NCBI RefSeq assembly: GCF_007995085.1
Contig: NZ_VOQS01000003.1
Span: forward strand, 2,046,001-2,110,000
Direction: 5' to 3'
Source of the DNA: Paraburkholderia azotifigens
GTDB taxonomy: Bacteria; Pseudomonadota; Gammaproteobacteria; Burkholderiales; Burkholderiaceae
Length of the DNA: 64,000 bases
The notes below the pieces were generated by a model. The model worked only from the letters and a program-made list of their open reading frames with translations. It was not told the DNA's origin and did no database searches. Numbering within the stretch: the stretch's first letter is position 1; every line of letters begins with the position of its first letter. The position numbers and the translations under genes are program-made. This document shows, in pieces, positions 7,620 to 17,635 of the stretch.

Positions 7620-8020
7620 CGACGTGCGTGCGAAGCCGACGTAGCGGAAACCGACGACGCCTTGCCGCCCGCATGACTCACATGATGCCGCGCATACTCG
7701 ACCGCTTCGATCAGTATCGAAGTGATCTCGCCGACGCGTTCGCGCGGTATCCGTATCTCGACCCATTCGCGCATCGCGGAGCGGCCATAGGGCTGAAAGG
7801 CGAACGCGCGGCCTGCGTCCACCAGCATCGCTGCGCGTTCAGCGGGCAGCTTGATGCCGATTCCGCTGCCGTAGACGCAAAACGCGAGCTGCGAGCCGAC
7901 AAAGGCCGCCGGACAGCCGAACATCGCGCCCGCGTGCACGGACGGATCCTTGTCCTGAATGCAAGAAAACACCGTATCGAACAGTCCGACATCATGCAAG
8001 AGTCGTGGCTCTGTTTTCAT
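7616..8020 (-). CDS. TfoX N-terminal-domain-like protein
   Basis: A 134-residue protein from ATG 8020. The segment around residues 25-75 (A-M-F-G-C-P-A-A-F-V-G... A-F-C-V-Y-G... I-K-L-P, then A-G-R-A-F-x-F-Q-P-Y-G) resembles the TfoX/Sxy N-terminal domain or the related YjbR/MmcQ-like fold. That domain is often encoded alone in small proteins of unknown role. It is sandwiched between two DUF190 genes on the same strand and is translationally coupled to the downstream one. The C-terminal 20 residues are Ala/Ser-rich and probably disordered. A competence role should not be assumed. Confidence 0.6.
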   Translation of the reverse strand: MKTEPRLLHDVGLFDTVFSCIQDKDPSVHAGAMFGCPAAFVGSQLAFCVYGSGIGIKLPAERAAMLVDAGRAFAFQPYGRSAMREWVEIRIPRERVGEITSILIEAVEYARHHVSHAGGKASSVSATSASHARR

Positions 8021-8124
8021 CGCGTTTCTCCTGTCGCCCGGATTCGCGTTGCGCCGCAGCGAGTGCGCGTGTCGTGCAAGTGACGTCAAGCACGTGCCTT
8101 AGACCTCAAGCAGATTACGCGCAT

Positions 8125-8451
8125 TCAGGGAACGCCGCTGCCGAGCACCTCGTATTCGACTGCGCAGCGCGTGTAGAAAAGCGGCACCTCACCTTGCCGC
8201 AGACGGTCGAGCAGCGCATCGACGCGCGCGCTTTCTCCCGCAAGCGTGATGGCGACGGGCTGATCGGCGAGCTCGACGAAGCGCGCCGCGTGATATTTGC
8301 CGTGCACGTCGACGCATTCGCTGACCTCGACCACCGTCGCGCCCTGAATGCCCGCCTGGCGTGCTTCTTCGAGTATCCAGCCGACGGTCGTCTGATGGTG
8401 CTTGCGCGGACGGGTGGTGGCCGCGAACACGGTGAGCTGGCAGCCTTGCAT
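8125..8451 (-). CDS. DUF190 protein (PII-like fold), second copy
   Basis: A 108-residue protein from ATG 8451 (M-Q-G-C-Q-L-T-V-F) with the same plan as its neighbour: H-H-Q-T-T-V-G-W-I-L-E-E-A-R-Q-A-G-I-Q-G-A-T-V, a D-V-H-G-K-Y-H middle and P-L-F-Y-T-R-C-A-V-E-Y at the end. The two copies are clearly diverged in sequence, so the duplication is old or they were recruited separately. A 104-bp gap separates it from the TfoX-like gene, so the three genes may form one transcription unit. A longer frame upstream has no family support. Confidence 0.8.
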   Translation of the reverse strand: MQGCQLTVFAATTRPRKHHQTTVGWILEEARQAGIQGATVVEVSECVDVHGKYHAARFVELADQPVAITLAGESARVDALLDRLRQGEVPLFYTRCAVEYEVLGSGVP

Positions 8452-8666
8452 CGCCGACCTCCATCCGCGCTCAATGCGCAGACCTGTGCATACGATTATC
8501 GCGCTGTCATCGCGCGTGCGACAGTCTTGCAAGAGAAATGCCCGTTTTTTCGCACGATGCGGCGCTGCGTCATGTGTTCCGGCGTCTGCAAATCCGGGTT
8601 GGACTTGTGGCGCATGCATAAACGGATCGTTCACAATGAGGGGCTTCGACACATCAGAGCGCCGCC

Positions 8667-9449
8667 ATGACCCACGATACGCCCCACGTTCATCACGCCG
8701 CGTCCGAAGGCTATACGAAGGGCGCCGACACCTATGTGAAAGGCCGCCCGGACTATCCGCCGGAACTGGCAGGCTGGCTGAAAGGCGATCTGGCGCTCGG
8801 GCCCGGCAAGATCGCTGTCGATCTCGGCGCCGGCACGGGCAAGTTCACGCCGCGCATCGTCGAAACAGGCGCGCAAGTGATCGCCGTCGAACCCGTTGCA
8901 ACGATGCGCGAGAAGCTGGCCGCCGCGCTCCCGCAAGTCGATGTGCGCGATGGCACGGCGCAGCGTTTGCCGCTGGACGACGCGTCCGTCGATGCCGTGC
9001 TTTGCGCGCAGTCGTTTCACTGGTTCGCCTCGCGCGAAGCGCTTGCCGAGATTCACCGCGTGCTGAAACCCGGCGGGCATCTCGGGCTCGTGTGGAACGT
9101 GCGCGATGCGCGCGTGCCGTGGGTCGCGCAACTCGATGCCATCGTCAATGCGTGCGAAGGCGATGCGCCGCGCTACCACACGGGCGAATGGCGCAATGCG
9201 TTTCCGGCCGTTGGTTTCAGTGAACTGGAAGAGCGGCACATGCCGCACGGGCACACAGGTCCCGCTGAAGACGTGATCGTGACGCGTGTCCACTCGACCA
9301 GCTTCATTCTTGCGATGCCGCCCGGGCAATGGGCGGAAGTCGAGCGCGACGTGCGCGCGCTGATTGCGTCGGAACCGGCGTTAGCCTCGCGCGATGTCGT
9401 GACGGTACCCTATGTCACGTATGCGTTTTGCGCGACACGTATCGATTGA
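8667..9449 (+). CDS. Class I SAM-dependent methyltransferase
   Basis: A 260-residue methyltransferase of the type-11 group. The SAM motif I V-D-L-G-A-G-T-G-K lies near residues 50-58, followed by an acidic motif (I-A-V-E-P) and A-V-L-C-A-Q-S-F-H-W-F as motif IV. A R-V-L-K-P-G-G-H-L-G-L-V-W stretch (motif VI) follows. The N-terminal A-S-E-G-Y-T-K-G-A-D-T-Y-V-K-G-R-P-D-Y-P is typical of soluble small-molecule methyltransferases. It is divergent from the DUF190 cluster and convergent with a TetR gene; the substrate is unknown. Confidence 0.88.
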   Translation: MTHDTPHVHHAASEGYTKGADTYVKGRPDYPPELAGWLKGDLALGPGKIAVDLGAGTGKFTPRIVETGAQVIAVEPVATMREKLAAALPQVDVRDGTAQRLPLDDASVDAVLCAQSFHWFASREALAEIHRVLKPGGHLGLVWNVRDARVPWVAQLDAIVNACEGDAPRYHTGEWRNAFPAVGFSELEERHMPHGHTGPAEDVIVTRVHSTSFILAMPPGQWAEVERDVRALIASEPALASRDVVTVPYVTYAFCATRID

Positions 9450-9480
9450 ATCGGCTATCAAGGGCGTAGCGCCGCGCCCG

Positions 9481-10062
9481 TCAGTGCTTGCGCACCAGCG
9501 CATCGACGAGCGCAAACGCCGTCTGCTTCAACTTCTTCGGATCGCCGTACACGCGCTCCATCACGGCGATGCCGCGCGTCGTCGTGACGATCAGATTCGC
9601 GGCCTGCTGCGGCGGCACCGTCAGTTGCGCGCGCGCTTCCTTTGTGTCGAGCACCGCGAGCACTGCCGCTTCGAGCGCATCGAGCATGGTCTGCAATGCC
9701 TCGCGCAGACGTGGTGATTCAGGATCGATTTCGACAGCCGTCTTCGTCGACAGACAACCGCGTGTCGGCGTGCCTTGCGTAATCGAACGGATCGCGAACG
9801 TGAAGAACGACGTCAGCGCGTCATGCAGATCGGGTTTGTCGAGCGCCTTGCGTGCGTCGGCGATGAAGCGCTGCGCATAGCGGTCGAACACGCGCACGAA
9901 GATTTCTTCCTTGTCGCCATATGCGTTATAGAGCGAGCCGCGCTGCACGCCCGTCGCCTCGGCGAGATCCAACATCGATGTGGCGCGAAAGCCCTTGCGC
10001 CAGAACACGTCGAGCGCGTGCGCGAAGGCGTCCTCTTCATTGAACTGACGAACTCCAGCCAT
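9481..10062 (-). CDS. TetR/AcrR-family transcriptional regulator
   Basis: A 193-residue repressor from ATG 10062. The N-terminal helix-turn-helix (about residues 8-55) reads F-W-R-K-G-F-R-A-T-S-M-L-D-L-A-E-A-T-G-V-Q-R-G-S-L-Y-N-A-Y-G-D-K-E, a standard TetR DNA-binding block. The C-terminal half contains T-R-G-C-L as in the YxaF/LmrA-like C-terminal ligand domain. No clear divergent target gene is adjacent: the next gene upstream is the DNA ligase, on the same strand. Its regulon is therefore open; the methyltransferase downstream converges on it. Confidence 0.85.
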   Translation of the reverse strand: MAGVRQFNEEDAFAHALDVFWRKGFRATSMLDLAEATGVQRGSLYNAYGDKEEIFVRVFDRYAQRFIADARKALDKPDLHDALTSFFTFAIRSITQGTPTRGCLSTKTAVEIDPESPRLREALQTMLDALEAAVLAVLDTKEARAQLTVPPQQAANLIVTTTRGIAVMERVYGDPKKLKQTAFALVDALVRKH

Positions 10063-10136
10063 GTGTTTGCCTCGGTCGGGAAATGCCCAAACGCGTATTT
10101 TGACATCGTTGCCTGGAATGCACAAAGAAGGCGACG

Positions 10137-11822
10137 TCAGCGGGCGCGTTCGTCGATAAAACCCTTGAGCGTGACTAGCGTGTCGGCGTCGTCGATATGC
10201 TTGTCGGTGCGCCAGCGCAGCATGCGCGGAAAGCGCACGGCCACACCCGACTTGTGGCGCGGGCTCGCCTGAATGCCTTCGAAGCCGATCTCGAACACGA
10301 GCGTCGGCGTGACGCTGCGCACGGGGCCGAACTTTTCGACGGTCGTCTTGCGGACGATTGCATCGACCTCGCGGATCTCCTCGTCCGTCAGGCCCGAATA
10401 GGCCTTCGCGAAGGGCACGAGCGTGCGCACGCCATCCGCTTCGTCCCACACGGCGAACGTGAAGTCCGTGTAGAGGCTCGCGCGGCGGCCGTGGCCGCGT
10501 TGCGCGTAGATCAGCACGGCATCGATCGCATACGGATCGATCTTCCATTTCCACCACGTGCCCGCCGCCTTGGTGCGACCGACGCCATACATCGACGCGC
10601 GCTCCTTCAGCATCAATCCTTCGACACCGCGTGCGCGGCTTTCGTCGCGTATTGCGGCGAGCGCGTTCCAGCCGGTTGCATCGACGAGCGGCGACACGCG
10701 CAGCAGGTCTTTCGCGAGCGTACCGGTGAGTTGCGCGCCGAGCATGTCGAGCCGCGTGCGCCTTGCGTGCAACGGCTGCATCCGCAGATCGTCGTCATCC
10801 GCTTCGAGCAGATCGTAAGCGAGAAAGGTAGCGGGCGATTCGGCGAGCACGCGCTTCGTCAGCGACTTGCGCGTGATTCGCGGTTGCAGCCGCGCGAATG
10901 GCAATGGCGCGAGCGCGTCGGGTTCCCACGCGAGAATCTCGCCGTCGAGCACATGGCCGTCGGGCAGCGCTTCGCCCAACGCGACGACTTCGGGAAAGCG
11001 GTCGGTGATCAGGTCTTCGCCGCGCGACCACACCCACACGCGGCCATCGCGCTTCACCACCTGCGCGCGTATGCCGTCCCACTTCCATTCGGCGAACCAC
11101 GACGACGGGTCGCCGAGCGTCGCGGGATCGGTTTGCAGCGGATGCGCGAGAAAGAATGGATAGGGCAGGCCGAGTTCGCTCTCGTGACGCACGCGTGCGG
11201 CTTCGGCATCATTGCCGCTATCTTCCGAAGGCGCGGGCGCGATGAGTCGCAGATAGCGCGCGGCGTCGGGCGGCTGACTCGAATCCGTCCATCCGACCAT
11301 TCGCTGCGCGATCAGCTTGTGATCGACGCCCGCGACATCGGCGAGCGCGCGCACGACGAGCTGCCGCGCGACACCCACGCGAAAGCCGCCGCCGATCAGC
11401 TTCGTGAACAGAAAGCGGCCGCTCCAGTCGAGTTCGTCCCAGTACGCGACGAGACGCTCGCGCAGCGTGTCAGGCGCCGCGCCGCGCAGCGTCAGAATGC
11501 GTTCTTCGATCCACTGCGTGAGCCCCAGCTCGGACGTGCGCGCGGCGGGCGGCAGCACATGCGCGATGGTCTCCGCGAGATCGCCGACGGCCTGATACGA
11601 CTCTTCGAACAGCCACTCGGGCAGGCCTGCACGCGTGCGCGCGATCTCGGTGAGCAAACGCGTCGGCACCGACTGGCGGGGTTTGCCGCCCGCCAGAAAA
11701 TACGACGCCCACGCCGCGTCTTCAGGCGGCGCGGCACGGAAGTAGGTGATCAGTGCGTCGAGCTTGTCGCGCGTCGACGTGGTCGCGTCGAGCGCCGTGT
11801 AGAGCGTGGCGAAGCGCTTCAT
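10137..11822 (-). CDS. ATP-dependent DNA ligase
   Basis: A 561-residue ligase. An N-terminal all-alpha DNA-binding domain (about 1-200) precedes the nucleotidyltransferase domain with the adenylation motif K-W-D-G-I-R near residue 246, where the lysine accepts AMP. Motif III-like D-G-E-I-L-A-W, motif IV E-G-L-M-L-K and motif V W-W-K-W-K follow, then an OB domain ending the protein. The ATG at 11822 overlaps the stop of the ligase-associated exonuclease gene (ATGA). The family (LigB/LigC-like, distinct from NAD-dependent LigA and from Ku-dependent LigD, which has extra domains) acts in repair. Lhr-Core helicase and the metallophosphoesterase, often clustered with this pair, are not visible here. 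Confidence 0.93.
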   Translation of the reverse strand: MKRFATLYTALDATTSTRDKLDALITYFRAAPPEDAAWASYFLAGGKPRQSVPTRLLTEIARTRAGLPEWLFEESYQAVGDLAETIAHVLPPAARTSELGLTQWIEERILTLRGAAPDTLRERLVAYWDELDWSGRFLFTKLIGGGFRVGVARQLVVRALADVAGVDHKLIAQRMVGWTDSSQPPDAARYLRLIAPAPSEDSGNDAEAARVRHESELGLPYPFFLAHPLQTDPATLGDPSSWFAEWKWDGIRAQVVKRDGRVWVWSRGEDLITDRFPEVVALGEALPDGHVLDGEILAWEPDALAPLPFARLQPRITRKSLTKRVLAESPATFLAYDLLEADDDDLRMQPLHARRTRLDMLGAQLTGTLAKDLLRVSPLVDATGWNALAAIRDESRARGVEGLMLKERASMYGVGRTKAAGTWWKWKIDPYAIDAVLIYAQRGHGRRASLYTDFTFAVWDEADGVRTLVPFAKAYSGLTDEEIREVDAIVRKTTVEKFGPVRSVTPTLVFEIGFEGIQASPRHKSGVAVRFPRMLRWRTDKHIDDADTLVTLKGFIDERAR

Positions 11823-12895
11823 GATGCTTCGGGCGCCGCTGCGTCGGCGCTCGGAGCGGGCTCGCCTTCGCTGGCCGCCGCTGCATCCGCTTCGATCGCA
11901 TCGTCGCCGTATTCCGTGGCGAACGCGCCTGCTTCGAGGCCCTGTTCGCGCAGCCAGCGCACCATCGGCTCGACCTGTCCGTGCGTGACGATCACGCGCT
12001 GCGCGCCCGTCGCGGCGATGGCCGTTTGCAGGCCTGGCCAGTCCGCATGATCGGACAGCACGAAGCCGCGATCGACGCCGCGTCGGCGGCGCGTGCCGCG
12101 CAAGCGCATCCAGCCCGACGCAAACGCGTCGCTGTATTCGCCGAAGCGTCGCATCCATGCGCTGCCTTGTGCGGACGGCGGGGCGATCACGAGCGCCTGT
12201 CTGAAGATCTCTTTGTTTTTCGCGGGAATCTCGCTGACGAGGCGCACGGACGGCAGCGCGACACCCGCAGCACGATACGCGCGATTCAGCGGCTCGACGG
12301 CGCCGTGACAGAAGATGGGGCCGATGCCTGCATCGACGCCCGCGAGAATGTGCTGGGCCTTGCCGAACGAATAGCAGAACAGCACGGACGCGCGGTTCGC
12401 CGCTGCGTTATGACGCCACCAGCTGTCGATGCCGTCGAACACCGTTTGCGGCGCATCCCAGCGGTAGATGGGCAGACCGAAGGTCGATTCGGTGATGAAC
12501 GTATGGCAGCGCACGGCTTCGAACGGCGTGCAGGTAGGATCGGGGTCGAGCTTGTAGTCGCCCGAGGCGACCCATATTTCGCCGCGAAATTCGACGCGCA
12601 CTTGCGCCGAACCCAGCACATGCCCCGCCGGGTGAAGCGACACGCCGACGCCGTTGATCGAAATACGCTCGCCATACGGGAGCGTCTGCAACTCGATGCC
12701 CGGCAGCCGCGATTGCAGCACGAGCGCGCCGGGTTCCGCAGCCAGATAACGGCGATGCCCGAAGCGGGCATGATCGGCGTGCGCGTGCGTGATAACGGCT
12801 CGCTCGACGGGTTGCCAGGGATCGATATGGAAGTCGCCTTGCGGGCAGTACAGGCCTTCGGGACGCGCGACGATCAGGTCCGGCTGTTGAGTCAA
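11819..12895 (-). CDS. Ligase-associated DNA exonuclease (metallo-beta-lactamase fold)
   Basis: A 358-residue MBL/beta-CASP-type protein. The first metal-binding motif H-A-H-A-D-H-A-R is near residue 38, H-P-A-G-H-V-L-G-S-A follows near 90, then G-D-Y-K (metal Asp), T-E-S-T-F-G, and L-S-D-H-A-D-W near 300, as in the TIGR04122-type family known to pair with ATP-dependent ligases. The TTG at 12895 is preferred: it has GGAGA 6-10 bases upstream and the protein then begins T-Q-Q-P-D-L-I-V-A-R-P-E-G-L-Y-C like the family. In-frame ATGs at 12943 and 12955 add an unconserved tail. The C-terminal 25 residues are acidic and Ala-rich. Confidence 0.88.
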   Translation of the reverse strand: MTQQPDLIVARPEGLYCPQGDFHIDPWQPVERAVITHAHADHARFGHRRYLAAEPGALVLQSRLPGIELQTLPYGERISINGVGVSLHPAGHVLGSAQVRVEFRGEIWVASGDYKLDPDPTCTPFEAVRCHTFITESTFGLPIYRWDAPQTVFDGIDSWWRHNAAANRASVLFCYSFGKAQHILAGVDAGIGPIFCHGAVEPLNRAYRAAGVALPSVRLVSEIPAKNKEIFRQALVIAPPSAQGSAWMRRFGEYSDAFASGWMRLRGTRRRRGVDRGFVLSDHADWPGLQTAIAATGAQRVIVTHGQVEPMVRWLREQGLEAGAFATEYGDDAIEADAAAASEGEPAPSADAAAPEAS

Positions 12896-13070
12896 GGTGG
12901 TCTCCGTTGTCTCTGCGTGAACCAGGCTGCGTTGGCATGGCATCCGCCTGTGCATCGATGGACTCGCGCGACGGGGCGGAAGTTCATCGCGTGCGTTGAC
13001 GCGTTATTGACCAGGATTGCGATCGACAATAACTGACTGCATACGTTTGCAGAAAATGCGACAAACGCAA

Positions 13071-13102
13071 AACGCCCCGGCGTTCGTCGAACGCCGGGGC
13101 GT
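13071..13102 (-). terminator. Intrinsic terminator of the Gly-rich protein gene
   Basis: On the minus strand an ACGCCCCGGCGTTCG stem pairs across a 3-base loop with its complement and is followed by TTTTGCGTTTG. It lies 58 bases after the stop of the gene ending at 13160. Confidence 0.75.
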
Positions 13103-13159
13103 CTCCGGACGTCTGTCAAGCGGCTGGCTTGTACAACGGGACCAACCTCTCAGGCAAGA

Positions 13160-13555
13160 TCACTGGCCGCCCTGGTTGGCTCCCGGCTGCATCGTGCCGT
13201 TCTGCTGCATGGTGCCCCGTTGCGGCATCGTACTGTTGTTGTACGAGCGGCTCGTGCCCGCGCTGTTCGGCGTCGCGCCCGTACCCGTGCCCGCGCCGCC
13301 GCCCGTGCCAGTGGTGCCGGGCGTGCCGTAGCCGCTATCGTTCGTGCTGCCGCGCTGCATGCGGTTCATGTTGGCGCCAGGCGTCGCTACGCCGCCCGCG
13401 CCGCCCGTGTTGCCGCCGCCCGCGCCGACCCCGTTGCCGGACGAGCCGCCGCCCGCGCCGTTACCGCCGCCTGCACCGGCACCCTGAGCGTAGACACCGC
13501 CGGATAGAGCCATTACGAGGGCAGTGGCAAGTGCCTTCTTCGTCATGCTTTTCAT
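13160..13555 (-). CDS. Secreted Gly-rich protein
   Basis: A 131-residue protein from ATG 13555 with a strong GGAGG site. A signal peptide of about 23 residues (M-K-S-M-T-K-K-A-L-A-T-A-L-V-M-A-L-S-G-G-V-Y-A) ends at a V-Y-A/Q cleavage site. The mature part is Gly/Ala/Asn-rich low-complexity sequence (G-A-G-G-G-N-G repeats), then an Asn/Gln/Met-rich tail with several M-Q-x-G-T repeats. No enzymatic domain is present. The composition suggests an exported, disordered, perhaps surface or matrix protein. It has its own terminator and is divergent from catalase. Confidence 0.75.
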   Translation of the reverse strand: MKSMTKKALATALVMALSGGVYAQGAGAGGGNGAGGGSSGNGVGAGGGNTGGAGGVATPGANMNRMQRGSTNDSGYGTPGTTGTGGGAGTGTGATPNSAGTSRSYNNSTMPQRGTMQQNGTMQPGANQGGQ

Positions 13556-13778
13556 GGTCGAACCTCCAGGAGATGGTTTGATCTTCACGAGTCGGTGCTG
13601 TCGACCCGCCCGTGTCTCCGTTAGCGCAAACCCTGTGCCGCGCAATCCCCGGTTTCATGCGCTGTCTTGCGCGAGCGCCAGGAACACTGCTTGCGCCAGT
13701 TGCTCGACGATGCAGGCGCAGACGCACATGCGTCTGCGCTCCTATCTCAGGCAAAGGTCAAGCAAAGGAGTCCCATCG

Positions 13779-15881
13779 ATGGCAAGCAAGCAGCGCAATC
13801 CGTCGTCTTCCGCTTCGGCGGAAGATCTCAAGTCGAAGGATCTCGAACGTTCGCGCGCGCGGCCGCAAAACGAGGCACTGCGCACGAATCAGGGCGTGAA
13901 AATCGCGGACAACCAGAACACGTTGCGTGCAGGTCCGCGCGGGCCCTCGTTGCTCGAAGATTTCATCATGCGTGAAAAGATCACGCACTTCGACCATGAG
14001 CGCATTCCCGAGCGCATCGTGCATGCGCGCGGCTCGGCGGCGCATGGCGTGTTTCAGGTCTACGAGTCGATGGCCGGGTACACGAAAGCGGCCTTTTTGC
14101 AGGACCCTTCCGTGCAAACGCCTGTGTACGTGCGCTTTTCGACTGTGCAAGGCCCGCGCGGTTCGGCCGACACTGTGCGCGACGTGCGTGGCTTCGCCAC
14201 CAGGTTCTACACGTCCGAAGGCAATTACGACCTGGTCGGCAACAACATGCCTGTGTTCTTCATTCAGGATGCGATCAAGTTCCCGGACTTCGTGCATGCC
14301 GTGAAGCCCGAAGCGCCGAATGAAATGCCGACGGGCGGCTCGGCGCACGACACGTTCTGGGACTTCGTCTCGCTCGTGCCCGAGTCCGCGCACATGGTGC
14401 TGTGGACCATGTCCGACCGCGCGATTCCGCGCAGCCTGCGGACGATGGAAGGCTTCGGCGTGCACACGTTCCGCTTCATCAACGCGAAGGGCGTGATGCG
14501 TCTCGTGAAGTTTCACTGGCGGCCCGTGCTCGGCTCGTATTCGGTGCTGTGGGACGAAGCGCAGAAGCTCGCGGGCAAGGATCCCGATTTTCATCGCCGC
14601 GACCTGTGGGAATCGATCGAGCGCGGCGACTATCCCGAGTTCGAACTCGGCGTGCAGATCATCGAAGAGAAGGATCAGGATTCGTTCGGCTTCGATCTGC
14701 TCGATCCGACCAAGCTCGTGCCCGAGGAAGTTGTGCCCGTGAAGGTCATTGGCAAGATGACGTTGAACCGCAATCCCGATAACTTCTTCGCCGAAACCGA
14801 GCAGGTGGCGTTTCACCCCGGGCACGTCGTGCCGGGCATCGATTTCACGAATGACCCGCTATTGCAGGGGCGTTTGTTCTCTTACACCGATACGCAGATC
14901 AGCCGGCTCGGCGGCCCGAACTTTCATGAGATTCCGATCAATCGTCCCGTAAGCCCGAACGTGAACAACCAGCGCGACGGCATGCACAGGCAGACGATCA
15001 ACGTCGGCCAGGCTTCCTATGAGCCGAATTCGCTGAACGGCGCATGGCCCAGGGAGACGGACCCCGCAGCGACGGACGGCGGCTTCGAGAGCTATGCGGA
15101 GCCGATGGAAGGCACGAAGATCCGCGTGCGCAGCGACTCGTTCGCCGATCACTTCTCGCAGGCCGCGCTCTTCTATCAGAGCATGAGCGATGTGGAGAAG
15201 GAGCATATCGCGCTCGCATATCAGTTCGAACTCGGCAAGGTGACGAAGCCCGAGATTCGTGCGCGCGTCGTCAATGAGATTCTTGCGAACTTCGACGCGG
15301 ATCTTGCCGCGACGGTTGCGCAAGGTCTCGGCTTGCCGAAGCCCGGCAAGGGCGCGCGTGCGGTGGGCAAGCAGAAGCCGTCGCCGGCGCTGAGTCTGCT
15401 GAATCGCGTCGTCAAGGGCATCAAGACGCGCAAGATCGCCGTGATGGCCGCGCCCGGCAGCGACGGTGCCGCGATCAGGAGCGTGCAGTCGGCGCTGAAG
15501 GCGGAAGGCGCGACGCCGTTACTCGTTGCACCGACGCTCGCGCCCATCGACGGCATGCATCCCGATGCGACGATTTCCGGCATGCCGTCGATCATGTTCG
15601 ACGGCGTCGTGATCGTGGGCGGCGAGCAGGGTGCGAAGGCGCTCGCGCAAACGGGCGATGCGCGTCACTTCGTGCTCGAAGCGTTCCGGCATCTGAAGGC
15701 GATTGCCGCGATCGGCGCGGGCAAGGATCTGCTGGCGGCGACGCATCTGCCGGAGAAGGCCGACGGCGTGTCGATCGGCGACGACGGCAAGGTGGACGCC
15801 GTGTTGAAGCCGTTCATCGAAGCGGTGGGCCAGCACCGCGTGTGGTCGCGCCGGCAGGCAGCGGAGTCCGTGCCTGCTTGA
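13779..15881 (+). CDS. katE: Catalase HPII
   Basis: A 700-residue large-subunit heme catalase, the usual length of KatE (about 690-750). The heme-pocket motif [13 protein letters not shown] places the essential His at residue 82, and [14 protein letters not shown] follows. The C-terminal 150 residues ([11 protein letters not shown]...) form the extra class-I-amidotransferase-like domain that distinguishes HPII from small catalases. It dismutates hydrogen peroxide in the cytoplasm. Start ATG 13779 has AAAGGAG 8 bases upstream; an upstream extension in frame runs through the divergent promoter region and is unlikely. Confidence 0.96.
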   Translation: MASKQRNPSSSASAEDLKSKDLERSRARPQNEALRTNQGVKIADNQNTLRAGPRGPSLLEDFIMREKITHFDHERIPERIVHARGSAAHGVFQVYESMAGYTKAAFLQDPSVQTPVYVRFSTVQGPRGSADTVRDVRGFATRFYTSEGNYDLVGNNMPVFFIQDAIKFPDFVHAVKPEAPNEMPTGGSAHDTFWDFVSLVPESAHMVLWTMSDRAIPRSLRTMEGFGVHTFRFINAKGVMRLVKFHWRPVLGSYSVLWDEAQKLAGKDPDFHRRDLWESIERGDYPEFELGVQIIEEKDQDSFGFDLLDPTKLVPEEVVPVKVIGKMTLNRNPDNFFAETEQVAFHPGHVVPGIDFTNDPLLQGRLFSYTDTQISRLGGPNFHEIPINRPVSPNVNNQRDGMHRQTINVGQASYEPNSLNGAWPRETDPAATDGGFESYAEPMEGTKIRVRSDSFADHFSQAALFYQSMSDVEKEHIALAYQFELGKVTKPEIRARVVNEILANFDADLAATVAQGLGLPKPGKGARAVGKQKPSPALSLLNRVVKGIKTRKIAVMAAPGSDGAAIRSVQSALKAEGATPLLVAPTLAPIDGMHPDATISGMPSIMFDGVVIVGGEQGAKALAQTGDARHFVLEAFRHLKAIAAIGAGKDLLAATHLPEKADGVSIGDDGKVDAVLKPFIEAVGQHRVWSRRQAAESVPA

Positions 15882-15900
15882 AACCGCCCGTGCATGAACG

Positions 15901-15938
15901 GCGCCGTTGCTGTCGTACGCAGCAACGGCGCTTTTTTT
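15901..15938 (+). terminator. Intrinsic terminator of katE
   Basis: GCGCCGTTGCTG and CAGCAACGGCGC form a 12-bp stem around a 7-base loop, followed by a run of seven to eight T, starting 19 bases after the katE stop. Confidence 0.92.
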
Positions 15939-15968
15939 GCTTGAAGGAGGACGCGATTAGCGGCGCAA

Positions 15969-16328
15969 TCAGCGTCGCGTCGGGGGCGGCGCATCGCGCG
16001 AGCTTTCGCGCTCGACGGCCTGCAGTCTCCAGTAACCCGCGACCGCGTCGGGCCGTGAGTGCGAGATCCACGTCGCCTGGCCCTGCGCCGATGTCACGTT
16101 GCCGTGCCGGTCGACGCGCACGCCGTACAGCGTGACGAGCGGCTGTTCGCTGCCGCGCGCGCACAGCGACATGATGTGCCCGTCCTCGCGCATGTCGCCC
16201 GACGACGGCAACTCGACGCCGCGCCGATCTTGCGACGTCCATGCGTGACGGATCGTGTCGAGCCATAACACGGCGTAGTCGTGATTGACGGTCGGGTCGG
16301 ATGTATTGATCAGGATCGACAGACGCAT
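15969..16328 (-). CDS. Hypothetical protein
   Basis: A 119-residue soluble protein from ATG 16328 (M-R-L-S-I-L-I-N-T-S-D-P-T-V). It alternates beta-strand-like segments (A-V-L-W-L-D-T-I, G-H-I-M-S-L-C-A, P-L-V-T-L-Y-G-V-R-V) with short acidic loops and has a charged Arg-rich tail. No signal peptide, membrane segment or known domain was recognised. It is convergent with katE and has no partner gene on its strand. An upstream ATG at 16373 adds 15 Arg/Gly-rich residues and is less likely. Confidence 0.55.
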   Translation of the reverse strand: MRLSILINTSDPTVNHDYAVLWLDTIRHAWTSQDRRGVELPSSGDMREDGHIMSLCARGSEQPLVTLYGVRVDRHGNVTSAQGQATWISHSRPDAVAGYWRLQAVERESSRDAPPPTRR

Positions 16329-16687
16329 GAAGCCTCCATGTCCGCAGGATCGGCCGCGCGGACGTCGCGGCATGATGTAGAACAGCCTCGCCTGAATGCA
16401 CGGCGGCGGGCAATGGCTTTCGCCGGATCAAGCAACGCCCGTTCCAACTTGTGGGAGACGGCGCGGTCGCGGTGCAGCAAGGCGCGGCGGCGCGGACCGC
16501 GTGTTGCGCCGCACCTTGCCCTGTACAAAATGCAGGACGGCGTTGGCGTTTTTACGCGACGGCGCGCATTGACAGCGACGGGGACGCATCGCCGCATCCG
16601 ACGATTCCGCATGCATACCCGACGCCCGGGCGGCACCAGGGGCAGAGTGGCGGCGCGGCCGGGCGCTATCTGCTATCGTTCGCGTCT
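16329..16687. other. Intergenic stretch without recognisable features
   Basis: A 359-bp divergent gap between the hypothetical gene and the ABC transporter operon. It must hold the promoters of both, but no clear -35/-10 pair, repeat or hairpin with a T-run was seen. Short ORFs in it have no supporting codon pattern. Confidence 0.5.

Positions 16688-17631
<944 letters not shown>

Positions 17632-17635
<4 letters not shown>

Noticed and set aside
10197..12050. 617-codon plus-strand ORF opposite the DNA ligase
   Set aside because: Shadow of the ligase and exonuclease; no domain and skewed Arg/Ala composition.
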